Assembly (NCBI GenBank): GCA_937983315.1
Contig: CALKAH010000057.1
Coordinates: 1 to 17,165 of the forward strand
Source: an uncultured Acholeplasmataceae bacterium
GTDB taxonomy: Bacteria > Bacillota_I > Bacilli_A > Acholeplasmatales > Acholeplasmataceae
Reading direction: 5' to 3'
DNA length: 17,165 nt
In this document: positions 8,964 through 16,535 of the stretch, one piece after another
Layout: every line of letters begins with the position of its first letter
How positions within the stretch are numbered: position 1 is the first letter of the stretch
The notes under the pieces: model-generated
Databases searched by the model: none
The model's input: the letters and a program-made list of their open reading frames with translations, nothing else
What the model was told of the DNA's origin: nothing
Position numbers and translations under genes: made by a program

Positions 8964-9007
8964 AGTAAAAAAATCTCCTTTTGGCATCCATCGTGTCATA
9001 CACTCTC

Positions 9008-9013
9008 ATTATA
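9008..9013 (-). promoter_or_regulatory. -10 box of the tdh-kbl promoter
   Basis: A perfect TATAAT on the minus strand, 44 bases before the chosen tdh ATG. The position 17 bases upstream (9031-9036, TGGTAT) is a poor -35, so the promoter may be weak or need an activator. A palindrome fills the spacer. Confidence 0.6.
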
Positions 9014-9017
9014 CTCT

Positions 9018-9031
9018 GTAAGGGCTTACAA
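9018..9031. promoter_or_regulatory. Palindromic operator candidate in the tdh promoter
   Basis: TGTAAGGGCTTACA is a perfect 6-bp inverted repeat around two central bases. It sits between the -10 box and the -35 region of the tdh promoter, where a bound repressor would block RNA polymerase or a MerR-type activator could remodel the spacer. The form TGTAA-N4-TTACA resembles dimeric HTH operators. The regulator is unknown and is not encoded in the window. Confidence 0.5.
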
Positions 9032-9053
9032 TACCATACTTTAGATTGATTTT

Positions 9054-10202
9054 TTAATATTTATCTTGTGCGATTCTAAGGAACGCAACCGCAAAATGAT
9101 CCATTTTAAATAAGTAATTTTTGTCTTGATAAAAGAAGGTAAAATCACGGCGCATGGTGACTGTAGGATTGTTGATTTGAGCAAGCGGAATCACTTCTTC
9201 TAAAGCTCCATGAATGATGAATTGATGATTCTCATAATGAAGTTCGACACGTCCAACCTCATCGAGCGATAATGTTTGTTCATTAACATAATAGAGGGTC
9301 GCATCGGTTTTTATGGGCGTTTGATGAAGGGTATCTTTCAATTGACGTTGATAGATATTCCATGCATAGAGATTATCATATTTAAATCCTTGAATGAATC
9401 CATAATCATCCATATGACCTTCCGTATGGCATGATGTACATATAATCGTATTTCCTGATGTTTTTAAGGTATTGATCTTACCACACTCAGGACAGGCATA
9501 AATGGCGTCTTCAAGCCCTTCTGCTAACGTTTTACCTGGGTGTGGAATCATTCGTTTTCGTTGATCATCATAGGCATTATAGTAGAGTGCTTGTTTCATT
9601 TTTTCATTGATTTGTTCAACCGTCATATCCTTAATGTGATCTTTAGGAATCGTAAGTTCATAATAGAATTCAGCAAAACGCTTTTTACGCTTTCCAGTCG
9701 CCCATCGTGGTTTCGAAAGATAGCCACCTCGAACGTTACATGTGATCACGTCTATCTCAAGTTTTTTAATCAACTTCATTGTCGATTCTTCGATGTATCC
9801 TGTTTCTCCATAGAACGTTGTGTCACCTTCAGGGAAAATCAAAATGGGGTAACCACGCTTGACAGCACCGATTAAGTCTCTGACGGTTGTTGTATCACTT
9901 TGCCCCTTTTGCTTACTGATGACATGAGCAACCTGACTGACTAAAAAACGGGTTGCCTTTTTCTTAAAAAGTGTCTGGTTAGCCACAATAAAAGGAACGT
10001 TTCGAAAGGGTAGTGGGACATGAATCACATCAAACATGAAGGTATGATTGGCAAGCATGATAAAAGGCTCTTTTCGTTTGAAGTCAACACCTTCACCACG
10101 AATCACTTTTCGTTTGGCGTCCATTCTCATCCAGATGTGAACGAGTGGTCTGAGGAGATTGAGTAAGATATCTTGTTGGATATCAATCCGTCTTTTTTTC
10201 AT
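9054..10202 (-). CDS. PlsC-like acyltransferase with zinc ribbon and extra C-terminal domain
   Basis: 382 aa. Acyltransferase part (about 15-210): HX4D motif H53-D58 in NHTFMFD, motif III FPEGD (123-127), GGYLSKPRW (159-167). Then a zinc ribbon C237, C240, C255, C258 (CPEC...CTSC) and an unrecognised region of about 120 residues rich in beta-strand-like sequence. Probably acylates a lysophospholipid or related acceptor at the cytoplasmic membrane; substrate unknown. It parallels the truncated gene at 47-847, including the 14-residue zinc-ribbon spacing, but motif III has Asp where Arg is usual, whereas the other copy keeps Arg. The start at 10200-10202 follows GAGG at six bases and overlaps the NUDIX gene by 20 bases, so the pair is translationally coupled. 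Longer starts lie deep inside the NUDIX gene and lack a ribosome site. No terminator follows it. Confidence 0.82.
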   Translation of the reverse strand: MKKRRIDIQQDILLNLLRPLVHIWMRMDAKRKVIRGEGVDFKRKEPFIMLANHTFMFDVIHVPLPFRNVPFIVANQTLFKKKATRFLVSQVAHVISKQKGQSDTTTVRDLIGAVKRGYPILIFPEGDTTFYGETGYIEESTMKLIKKLEIDVITCNVRGGYLSKPRWATGKRKKRFAEFYYELTIPKDHIKDMTVEQINEKMKQALYYNAYDDQRKRMIPHPGKTLAEGLEDAIYACPECGKINTLKTSGNTIICTSCHTEGHMDDYGFIQGFKYDNLYAWNIYQRQLKDTLHQTPIKTDATLYYVNEQTLSLDEVGRVELHYENHQFIIHGALEEVIPLAQINNPTVTMRRDFTFFYQDKNYLFKMDHFAVAFLRIAQDKY

Positions 10203-10740
10203 GATGAACCTCATGGAGTAAGACATGTTGTAAAGCGATGATGGTTTTACCATCCGTGATGGACCCATCACTGAGCAGTTTTTTGATTTGTTCTTGATTA
10301 ACAATAAGAAGATCAATCATTTCATCGTCATCCATCGCTTTAGGTTGATCGATCTTATAACAATCGTAAGCAATAAAGAGATGAAGTCGTTCATCAGAGT
10401 AGCCTACACAGGGGTCAACATCAAACATCTTCTTCCATTGGTGTGATCCATAACCTGTTTCTTCTTCAAGTTCTCTTTTGGCACATGTGAGTCCATCTTC
10501 TCCGATGAAATCTTTCTTACCAGCAGGTATCTCAATGCTGATGCGTTCGATGGGATAACGATATTGTTTGGTGAGGATGATGCGTCCATCGGGTAACATA
10601 GGAAGAACACTTGCTCCACCAGGATGTTTAATGACCACACGCTGACTCACTCTTCCATCAGGTAAGGATACATCATCTTCATATAAATCAAGAAATGAAC
10701 ATCGATATTTGAGTTCTCTTTTGAGTCTTGTTTCTTTCAT
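10183..10740 (-). CDS. NUDIX hydrolase, ADP-ribose pyrophosphatase type
   Basis: 185 aa. Predicted to hydrolyse ADP-ribose or a related nucleoside diphosphate derivative to AMP and a sugar phosphate. The Nudix box spans 74-97, ending REL-E-EE-T-GY with the metal-binding glutamates E93 and E94. The surrounding IPAG (71-74) and the QYRYPIE segment (59-65) are typical of the NudF-type ADP-ribose branch. The box has six rather than five residues between G74 and E81, a one-residue insertion. The ATG at 10738-10740 has GAGG six bases upstream. It is the first gene of a two-gene unit with the downstream acyltransferase, whose start lies inside its last codons; the functional tie between them is not obvious. 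Confidence 0.88.
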   Translation of the reverse strand: MKETRLKRELKYRCSFLDLYEDDVSLPDGRVSQRVVIKHPGGASVLPMLPDGRIILTKQYRYPIERISIEIPAGKKDFIGEDGLTCAKRELEEETGYGSHQWKKMFDVDPCVGYSDERLHLFIAYDCYKIDQPKAMDDDEMIDLLIVNQEQIKKLLSDGSITDGKTIIALQHVLLHEVHHEKKTD

Positions 10741-10769
10741 GATTGACCTCGTTTGTCTGACTTGATTTT

Positions 10770-10778
10770 ATTATAACA
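10770..10778 (-). promoter_or_regulatory. Extended -10 promoter for the NUDIX-acyltransferase unit
   Basis: The minus strand reads TGTTATAAT, a perfect TATAAT (10770-10775) with TG one base ahead. It lies 30 bases before the NUDIX ATG. The -35 region is poor, which the TG extension can compensate. Confidence 0.6.
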
Positions 10779-10792
10779 TAAGCCCAATGAAG

Positions 10793-10810
10793 AAAAAGGG
10801 ATGACCCCTT
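10793..10810 (-). terminator. Small intrinsic terminator after the M28 peptidase gene
   Basis: On the minus strand AAGGG (10806-10810) pairs with CCCTT (10796-10800) around a five-base loop, followed by a run of Ts (10793-10797). The stem starts on the last bases of the TAA stop codon. The stem is only five pairs, so termination may be partial. Confidence 0.45.
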
Positions 10811-12005
10811 ATCCTAAATCTTTTTCACGAATGAAATGTTCAAAGATTTGAAGTGTATCTTGAACGACTTGTGGGTGAACATGATCAAGTGTATCTTCTG
10901 GTGTATGATAGACATTGCTTCGCTCTGAATTGGTCCAAGGCATACCAATTAATGTGGTCGCATGAACCCCTCTTTTTGCAAGTTCAGCAGCATCAGTCCC
11001 ACCTGTAAGAAATGCTTGACGTTGTGTTTTGACATGAATGCCAAGTTTTTTTGCATGTTCGACTAATTCGTTGGCGAGTGATTCATCCAAATCGACAAAA
11101 TCGTTTAAATCTGAAGTTAAGAAGAAAAGTTCTTTTTCGTCATATAGACAATCCATATTGAGAAGATATGTCTTGATCTTTTTGAAGTGATCTTCATGCT
11201 TTTTCGCAAATGCACGAGCTCCCCTGAGACCTTCTTCTTCAGCATCGAAACTCATGATGATGAGTCTCGTGTGCTCTAAACCTTGTCCTTGATCACGGAG
11301 TTCTTTAAAGTGTTTACCCAATGTGATAGCAACCGATGATGCAACTAAGTTATCGCCTGCACCAGGTGCTGCTTTTTTTGATTGGAAAAACCACATCTGA
11401 ACGACTAATAATGCCCCTAAAGACAAGATGGTATGAAGCGTGATATTCAGCCATTCGATGCTTAAGAAAATCCTTAATGTCGAAAGTAAGGTTAGTACGA
11501 TGACAAAGAAGATGGATCCTGTGGTACGCATATTATATAATTTCGGTTGGTGGATAAAGAAGTTGAACACGTGTGCACTATCATGATGTCCACTGATGAT
11601 GATTTGTTGGTTGACATCTTGTTTAGGATCAATAATTCCAAAGACGTTTCGTGCTGTTTTTTTGGGATACAATTTGTCTAAAAGAGGTAAATATAAAAAG
11701 AATTGTAACGTTAGAACAACGATTGAAAAGAGAGCTAAGATGAGAGACAAGATGGGCACATCGACCCATAAAAAGAGAACCCCCATCACATAACAAAAGA
11801 CTAAAATACGAATCCATCCCAAAAAAGCACCTTGATAGACATGAAAATCTTCATATTTGGTTTGATCAGCAAATGTTTCCAATTCTGCATGAATCTCATC
11901 CGCACATGCAAGACTTGCTTTACTGCCAGCTAATCGTGGACCATGATGTCTAATGAGACGATCAACACGTTCAAAGACCTCTTTTTGTAATTGATCAACA
12001 TTCAT
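10809..12005 (-). CDS. M28-family zinc metallopeptidase with transmembrane helices inside the catalytic domain
   Basis: 398 aa. M28 enzymes are co-catalytic dizinc aminopeptidases or carboxypeptidases. The complete set of expected residues is present: H140 and D142 in GHHDS, D218 in GAGDN, E256-E257 in FDAEEEG, D285 in NMDCLY and H367 in YHTPEDT. Unusually, four hydrophobic helices lie within the protein: a pair at about 62-109 before the first ligand, and a second pair at about 162-207 between D142 and D218, a gap usually around a dozen residues. Lys-rich loops after each pair suggest the active site faces the cytoplasm, but this is only charge-rule inference. The start at 12003-12005 follows AAGGAG by nine bases; the ATG 18 bases earlier lacks a ribosome site. 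It begins 4 bases after the stop of the EEP gene, forming an operon. Substrate unknown. Confidence 0.85.
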   Translation of the reverse strand: MNVDQLQKEVFERVDRLIRHHGPRLAGSKASLACADEIHAELETFADQTKYEDFHVYQGAFLGWIRILVFCYVMGVLFLWVDVPILSLILALFSIVVLTLQFFLYLPLLDKLYPKKTARNVFGIIDPKQDVNQQIIISGHHDSAHVFNFFIHQPKLYNMRTTGSIFFVIVLTLLSTLRIFLSIEWLNITLHTILSLGALLVVQMWFFQSKKAAPGAGDNLVASSVAITLGKHFKELRDQGQGLEHTRLIIMSFDAEEEGLRGARAFAKKHEDHFKKIKTYLLNMDCLYDEKELFFLTSDLNDFVDLDESLANELVEHAKKLGIHVKTQRQAFLTGGTDAAELAKRGVHATTLIGMPWTNSERSNVYHTPEDTLDHVHPQVVQDTLQIFEHFIREKDLG

Positions 12006-12009
12006 CAGT

Positions 12010-13110
12010 TTAATCTCCTTCATTCAATAAAAACTTCATGACAACAGGATGATGATCGGCGTCACCAAATCCCAAATCAAGTGTCATCGCTCCCGCATCA
12101 CGTATGCCATCATATGACAAAACAGTAATGTTATTGGAGACAATATAGCCATCAATGATGTAATATTGGGTCAGTTCACTTGAAGGATCATAGGGTTGAT
12201 TGAGTAAGCGACACGATGGAGTTGTTGTATCAATTTCGAAACGATAACCTGAGGGTAAGAATGAGTCTTCAATCGCATACGCTTCCCATAAACCTTCTTG
12301 AACAGGATATAATCCTTCTGCTTCAGGAAATGTTTGATTAAAATCACCACCAACAACCACATAATGACCAAGTTCTTCAAGTTCAATTAAATACTCTTTA
12401 AGAAAAGCCATCTCTTGTTCTCTTAATGTACCACTTGCATCATAGGCAGATAAATGGAGGTTAATGATGTATAAATCGTTATCGCTATCTTGGATATCGA
12501 GTATAGAAACCATGATGGCACGTTTTAAGTTTGCAACACGAAGTGGCCATGCAAAAGCACCAGGAAGTTGGTAACGTGTCGATGATTCAACACGATACGT
12601 TGTATACGTTGCGATACCACTTTCTACATACCCAATATATTCTGTTAACGAGACAGGAAAGGGCACAAAGGGTGATTTAAAGTTATAGGCAAATTGTGTG
12701 GAATAATCATCACCTAACGCTGATGTGATGCCAAGAACTTGGTCGATGTGATAGCTTCTTCGTGCTTTCAAATCAAGCTCTTGAAGAAGATAAAAATCGG
12801 ATGGATAATCAAGTAACGTCGATTTAATCCCTTCAAAGTAGTCTTCAACAACATCTTGACTTGAAGGGATACCCTGTTTTCCACCATCCATGACGAAATC
12901 CTCATCTTCACCTAAACCTGCATAACCGATGTTGTAAATCATAATGGATAGTTCTGTATTGAGTGATAGGATTTGGTCTTGGTTGTTTTCGATTGGGAGC
13001 TCAGTGACATCTTCTGGTCGATATTCAAGAAATGTCATCACGCCTAAAAAAGCACCAGCAAGGATCACGATTGAAAGAAAGACAATGACGAAAATTTTAA
13101 TGATTTTCAC
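12010..13110 (-). CDS. Membrane-anchored endonuclease/exonuclease/phosphatase (EEP) family protein
   Basis: 366 aa starting with GTG. A Lys-flanked hydrophobic helix (about 4-25) serves as an anchor or signal sequence, placing the rest outside; no lipobox cysteine is seen. The EEP fold follows with its conserved residues: N60 in IYNIGYAG, E111 in LLQELD, D256 and N258 in GGDFN, and D352-H353 in DADHHP. The family includes DNases, sphingomyelinases and inositol or lipid phosphatases using Mg2+; which this is cannot be decided. I chose the GTG at 13108-13110 because GGGAGG lies seven bases before it. The in-frame ATG 27 bases upstream has no ribosome site and its bases form part of a TATAAT box, so it is probably not translated. 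The peptidase gene follows after a 4-base gap. Confidence 0.85.
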   Translation of the reverse strand: MKIIKIFVIVFLSIVILAGAFLGVMTFLEYRPEDVTELPIENNQDQILSLNTELSIMIYNIGYAGLGEDEDFVMDGGKQGIPSSQDVVEDYFEGIKSTLLDYPSDFYLLQELDLKARRSYHIDQVLGITSALGDDYSTQFAYNFKSPFVPFPVSLTEYIGYVESGIATYTTYRVESSTRYQLPGAFAWPLRVANLKRAIMVSILDIQDSDNDLYIINLHLSAYDASGTLREQEMAFLKEYLIELEELGHYVVVGGDFNQTFPEAEGLYPVQEGLWEAYAIEDSFLPSGYRFEIDTTTPSCRLLNQPYDPSSELTQYYIIDGYIVSNNITVLSYDGIRDAGAMTLDLGFGDADHHPVVMKFLLNEGD

Positions 13111-13135
13111 AACAAAACCTCCCTTATTTAATTCC

Positions 13136-13141
13136 ATTATA
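13136..13141 (-). promoter_or_regulatory. -10 box of the EEP-M28 operon
   Basis: A perfect TATAAT on the minus strand, 25 bases upstream of the GTG start. The box overlaps an in-frame ATG that would otherwise look like the start of the EEP gene. The nearest -35-like hexamer is TTGAAC (13162-13167) at a long 20-base spacing, so the upstream element is uncertain. Confidence 0.5.
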
Positions 13142-13165
13142 GCGATTTATTCATGCTTTTCGTTC

Positions 13166-13192
13166 AAAAAAAGGAACGAATGATCCGTTCCT
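13166..13192 (-). terminator. Intrinsic terminator after the fumarase operon
   Basis: On the minus strand AGGAACG (13186-13192) pairs with CGTTCCT (13172-13178) across a seven-base loop, followed by an uninterrupted T run (13166-13172). The stem overlaps the TAG stop of the beta-subunit gene. This is a classic rho-independent terminator and separates the fumarase genes from the EEP operon. Confidence 0.85.
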
Positions 13193-13748
13193 ATTCTTCA
13201 ATGTGTTTTGTTTGATATTTCTTGACTTCATCAACAATCAAATTTCCACCGTAAATATCATACGTTACGATGGCTGGAAAGTCTTCTACTTCAAGTTTAT
13301 AGATAGCTTCAGCACCTAAATCATGGTATAAAACAACTTCTGATGATTTAACTTTACGTGATAATAGTGCTCCAGCTCCTCCAACTGCTTGAAGGTATAC
13401 TCCTTTTTCTTTGATCATATCGAGGATAAAGGCATCACTTCTGTCACCTTTACCAATCATGACTTTTAATCCCACTTTCATCAGACGGGTAGAATACGCA
13501 TCCATCCGGTAACTTGATGTTGGACCACATGAACCAATCGGACGTCCTGGTTTAGCTGGTGTTGGACCGACATAATAGATCACTTGACCTCTAAAATCAA
13601 TGGGTAACGATTCACCGCGATCAAGTGATTCAACAAGTCTTTTATGTGCAGCATCGCGCCCCGTGTAAATAACACCTGTAAAATAGACGATTTCACCTGC
13701 ACGCATCTTTAATATATCTTGGTCTGTTATGGGGGTTTTTATGTACAT
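13191..13748 (-). CDS. Class I fumarate hydratase-type beta subunit (possible mesaconase)
   Basis: 185 aa, the swivelling C-terminal domain of two-subunit class I fumarases and L-tartrate dehydratases. Seen: the YTGRDAAHKR segment (about 24-33) and the substrate-loop motif KPGRPIGSCGPTSSYRMD (about 66-83), both strongly conserved in the family. It works with the alpha subunit, which carries the [4Fe-4S] cluster, to add water reversibly across a fumarate-type double bond. The alpha gene ends 8 bases upstream; AGGTGA precedes the ATG at five bases. The family does not tell fumarase from tartrate dehydratase or mesaconase by eye; the divergently placed glutamate mutase genes favour mesaconate or fumarate as substrate. 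Confidence 0.88.
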   Translation of the reverse strand: MYIKTPITDQDILKMRAGEIVYFTGVIYTGRDAAHKRLVESLDRGESLPIDFRGQVIYYVGPTPAKPGRPIGSCGPTSSYRMDAYSTRLMKVGLKVMIGKGDRSDAFILDMIKEKGVYLQAVGGAGALLSRKVKSSEVVLYHDLGAEAIYKLEVEDFPAIVTYDIYGGNLIVDEVKKYQTKHIEE

Positions 13749-13756
13749 AAGATCAC

Positions 13757-14596
13757 CTAGATTATACTTTCTTTATGTCGTGATGCATGACATTGGAGAT
13801 TGATTGCAACCGGTAGGGATGCAATGTGGCAGGGATAACTGTTAATCTTGACTGCTAAAGCTGTTGTTGATCCACCAAATCCCATAGGACCAACACCTAA
13901 CTCGTTGATTTCATCAAGTAATTCTTTTTCTAATTTTGCTAAAACAGGATCAGGATTGATATCATGAATATCTCGCATCAACGCTTCTTTAGCGATAATC
14001 GCTGATTTTTCTAAATTTCCACCTAGTCCAATCCCTACAACAAGTGGAGGACATGGTTTACCACCTGCGTAAAAGATGGTATGAAGAACAAGCTTTTTAA
14101 TTCCTTCGACACCGTCTGATGGAACAAGCATTTTCACAAGGCTCATATTCTCTGAGCCACCACCTTTAGGTGCTAACGTGATCTTCATTTTATCACCTGG
14201 AACTAATTTCACATGAATCACAGCAGGTGTATTATCATTGGTGTTTCCCCTGGTAATCGGATGCTTGGCAACTGATTTTCTCAAGAATCCTTCTTGATAT
14301 GCTTGTCTGACACCCTCATTTATCGCATCATAAAGATCACCTTGCAAGTGAACATCATAACCGAGTTCAACAAAAACGACAACCATACCTGTATCTTGGC
14401 ACATGGGTTCTTTATTTTCCATCGCAATCGTATCATTTTCAATGATTTGTTCGATCACATTTTGTCCAATGCCTGATTTTTCTTTTTTCAAAGCATCTCT
14501 TAATACATCAATAAACGACTTTCCTATGTTGCAGTTTGCGTCAATGGCGAGCGCTTTGACGGTGCTTGTGATGGTTTCCATCTCAATATATCGCAT
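13757..14596 (-). CDS. Class I fumarate hydratase-type alpha subunit, [4Fe-4S] (possible mesaconase)
   Basis: 279 aa. The three cluster-binding cysteines of the class I hydro-lyase family are visible: C66 in EPMCQDTG, C182 in [15 protein letters not shown] and C269 in NLQCHASRH. Conserved GGGSENMS (145-152) and [11 protein letters not shown] (236-246) are also present. With the beta subunit it reversibly hydrates fumarate to malate or, as in glutamate-fermenting clostridia, mesaconate to (S)-citramalate. I chose the ATG at 14594-14596, preceded by GGGTGATGAT; the ATG 18 bases upstream is formed by the last bases of a TATAAT box and would sit upstream of the expected transcript start. It is the first gene of the pair and is divergent from glmS across 140 bases. 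The enzyme is likely oxygen-sensitive. Confidence 0.9.
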   Translation of the reverse strand: MRYIEMETITSTVKALAIDANCNIGKSFIDVLRDALKKEKSGIGQNVIEQIIENDTIAMENKEPMCQDTGMVVVFVELGYDVHLQGDLYDAINEGVRQAYQEGFLRKSVAKHPITRGNTNDNTPAVIHVKLVPGDKMKITLAPKGGGSENMSLVKMLVPSDGVEGIKKLVLHTIFYAGGKPCPPLVVGIGLGGNLEKSAIIAKEALMRDIHDINPDPVLAKLEKELLDEINELGVGPMGFGGSTTALAVKINSYPCHIASLPVAINLQCHASRHKESII

Positions 14597-14612
14597 ATCA
14601 TCACCCAATCTC

Positions 14613-14640
14613 ATTATACACGAAAAAAAGTCAAACGCAA
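14613..14640 (-). promoter_or_regulatory. Promoter of the fumarase/mesaconase genes
   Basis: Minus-strand TATAAT (14613-14618) with TTGCGT (14635-14640) 16 bases upstream, matching the -35 consensus at its first three bases. The -10 lies 16 bases before the chosen alpha-subunit ATG, so the leader is very short. Confidence 0.65.
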
Positions 14641-14653
14641 ATGAAGGAAGGTG

Positions 14654-14682
14654 TTGTAATTTTAGTCACTTTGTATTACAAT
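14654..14682 (+). promoter_or_regulatory. Promoter of the glutamate mutase operon
   Basis: TTGTAA (14654-14659) and TACAAT (14677-14682) are separated by exactly 17 bases, a good housekeeping-type promoter. The two elements are also arms of an inverted repeat, TTGTAAT (14654-14660) and ATTACAA (14675-14681). The start of transcription would be near 14689, leaving a leader of about 48 bases before glmS, too short for a cobalamin riboswitch. Confidence 0.65.
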
Positions 14683-14686
14683 ACAA
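14671..14686. promoter_or_regulatory. Palindromic operator candidate over the glm -10 box
   Basis: TTGTATTACAATACAA has perfect 6-bp arms (TTGTAT/ATACAA) around four bases and covers the -10 box of the glutamate mutase promoter. A repressor bound here would block the promoter directly. The regulator is unknown. Confidence 0.45.
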
Positions 14687-14736
14687 GTGTATGTAAGCGT
14701 TTTATTTTTTTATCAATCTCGAGGCTGGAGGAAGTC

Positions 14737-15147
14737 ATGAAAACGATTGTTATTGGCGTTATCGGAGCCGATGTTCACGCTGTGGGGAATAGAATCATCG
14801 AGTACACGTTAACACGCGAAGGCTATAACGTAGTCAACGTCGGTGTGTTATCGTCACAAGAAGATTTTATCAATGCGGCGATTGAGACATCGGCTCATTT
14901 AATTATGGTGTCATCTTTATACGGTCACGGTGAGCTCGATTGCCGTGGAATGAGAGACAAATGCAATGAAGCAGGATTAAACGATATCCTTCTTTATGTT
15001 GGTGGAAATATCGTTGTCGGTAAACAAGATTTCAAAGATGTTGAAAAACGATTTAAAGACATGGGATTTAATCGGGTTTATCCACCAGGTACAACCATTG
15101 ATATGGTCCTTGACACCATCAAGTCAGACTTGGAGGGTCTTGAATGA
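14737..15147 (+). CDS. glmS: Glutamate mutase (methylaspartate mutase) sigma subunit, B12-binding
   Basis: 136 aa, the same size as the clostridial small subunit. It binds adenosylcobalamin through the base-off/His-on motif DVHAVG (DxHxxG, starting about residue 11), with [10 protein letters not shown] and VGGNIVVGK forming the rest of the nucleotide-loop pocket. With the epsilon subunit it rearranges L-glutamate to (2S,3S)-3-methylaspartate, the entry step of the methylaspartate fermentation pathway. The ATG at 14737 follows GGAGG at five bases; an upstream in-frame ATG at 14641 overlaps the promoter and adds a non-family extension, so it was rejected. The TGA overlaps the ATG of glmL by four bases (ATGA), indicating translational coupling. 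The symbol here does not mean glucosamine-6-phosphate synthase. Confidence 0.95.
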   Translation: MKTIVIGVIGADVHAVGNRIIEYTLTREGYNVVNVGVLSSQEDFINAAIETSAHLIMVSSLYGHGELDCRGMRDKCNEAGLNDILLYVGGNIVVGKQDFKDVEKRFKDMGFNRVYPPGTTIDMVLDTIKSDLEGLE

Positions 15148-16526
15148 GATGTTATCTACTGATTGATTTTGGATCAACATTTACGAAATTAACGGCTGTA
15201 GATCTAGACCATGAAGATATACTCGCAACTTCAAAAGCCATTACAACAGTTGATACCAACATCATTGACGGTTATGAAAAAGCTCTAAGTGAACTTCAGA
15301 TGACTCTTGGAAAAGATATAGCCTTTGAAAAAATCATCGCGTGTTCTTCAGCAGCTGGTGGTTTAAAGATGGTTGCAATTGGACTCGTTGAAGAGTTAAC
15401 CACAGAGGCTGCAAAACGAGTCTGTTTAGGTGCTGGTGCCAAAGTTGAGCTTGTTTTATCCCATCACATCAATCATCAAGAAATTCAAAAGATTATCGAT
15501 AAAAAGATTGATATCATTCTCTTAGCCGGTGGGGCTAACGGAGGAAACAAGGAATGTGTGATCCATAATGCACGTAAACTTGCATCTTCTTCCATCACAG
15601 CACCCATCGTTTTTGCTGGAAATAAAGATGCAATCGATGAAGTGACTGAGATTTTATCACAAGCTAAAAAAACATTTTTTATCTGTGAAAATGTGATGCC
15701 TAAGCTGAATATCCTCAATATCGATGATGCAAGAGATCGGATTAAAGATATCTTTGTAAAAAACATTATTGAAGCTAAAGGAATTAAAAAGGTTGAAGCG
15801 ATTATTGATCGCGTCGTCTTGCCGACACCGCATGCCGTTTTAATGGCTGCAGAATTACTCAGTAAAGGTTTTGGTGATGAAAAGGGATTCGGTGATTTAG
15901 TTCTCGCGGATGTGGGTGGTGCAACCACCGATCTTTACTCCATTGCTGAAGGACTTCCTACACAGATGAATGCTGTTTTAACAGGACTTGAAGAACCCTT
16001 TGCAAAACGTACCGTTGAAGGTGATTTAGGGATGCGATATTCAGCAACAGGTATTTTACAAGCGATGACTGCTTCTGAGATCGAGCGTTATCGTATGCAA
16101 GGTATCGATATGGTTACTGAATGTGAAAAACGCCATCAAGACATCGGATGGATACCTTCATCTGAACGCGATTTCATGGTTGAAGATTTACTTGCAAGTA
16201 CATGTATTGATCACGCATTATCAAGACATGTCGGAACATTAAAAAGTGTCTATACCCCAATGGGGATGATGTATCACCAGACAGGTAAAGATTTAACACG
16301 TGTTGATGCTATGATTGGAACAGGTGGGGTTGTGATTAAAAGCCCATCTCCAAAGACATTATTGCATCAATCGATGATGCATGGACAAAAACCTCATGAA
16401 CTTCGTCCTAAAAACCCAACGTATTACCTTGATCAAGATTACATTTTATCTGCCATGGGACTCCTCTCCATGGAACATCCCATACTCGCACTCCGTATCA
16501 TGAAAAAACGGATTGTTAAACTTTAG
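15144..16526 (+). CDS. glmL: Glutamate mutase accessory protein GlmL (MutL, ASKHA ATPase-like)
   Basis: 460 aa, matching the MutL/GlmL family found between the two mutase subunit genes in fermenting anaerobes. It shows the actin-like ATPase fold signatures: [11 protein letters not shown] (5-15, phosphate 1), LLAGGANGG (126-134), [12 protein letters not shown] (254-265, phosphate 2) and IGTGGVV (391-397, adenosine). The family is thought to reactivate or protect B12-dependent mutase, by analogy with diol dehydratase reactivases; this is less well proven than the mutase subunits. It starts within the glmS stop and ends 9 bases before glmE. It is unrelated to the mismatch repair protein also called MutL. 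Confidence 0.93.
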   Translation: MRCYLLIDFGSTFTKLTAVDLDHEDILATSKAITTVDTNIIDGYEKALSELQMTLGKDIAFEKIIACSSAAGGLKMVAIGLVEELTTEAAKRVCLGAGAKVELVLSHHINHQEIQKIIDKKIDIILLAGGANGGNKECVIHNARKLASSSITAPIVFAGNKDAIDEVTEILSQAKKTFFICENVMPKLNILNIDDARDRIKDIFVKNIIEAKGIKKVEAIIDRVVLPTPHAVLMAAELLSKGFGDEKGFGDLVLADVGGATTDLYSIAEGLPTQMNAVLTGLEEPFAKRTVEGDLGMRYSATGILQAMTASEIERYRMQGIDMVTECEKRHQDIGWIPSSERDFMVEDLLASTCIDHALSRHVGTLKSVYTPMGMMYHQTGKDLTRVDAMIGTGGVVIKSPSPKTLLHQSMMHGQKPHELRPKNPTYYLDQDYILSAMGLLSMEHPILALRIMKKRIVKL

Positions 16527-16535
16527 GAGAATACT

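Noticed and set aside
13191..14596. L-tartrate dehydratase as the identity of the hydratase pair
   Set aside because: Same family and not excluded by motifs, but no tartrate transporter or regulator is near, while glutamate mutase is adjacent.
14687..14736. Possible cobalamin riboswitch before the B12-dependent glutamate mutase operon
   Set aside because: The leader after the predicted promoter is under 50 bases and has no B12-box-like sequence; a cobalamin riboswitch needs about 200 bases.
14737..16526. Mismatch repair MutS/MutL reading of the gene names
   Set aside because: The proteins carry B12-binding and actin-like ATPase motifs; the name overlap is coincidental.
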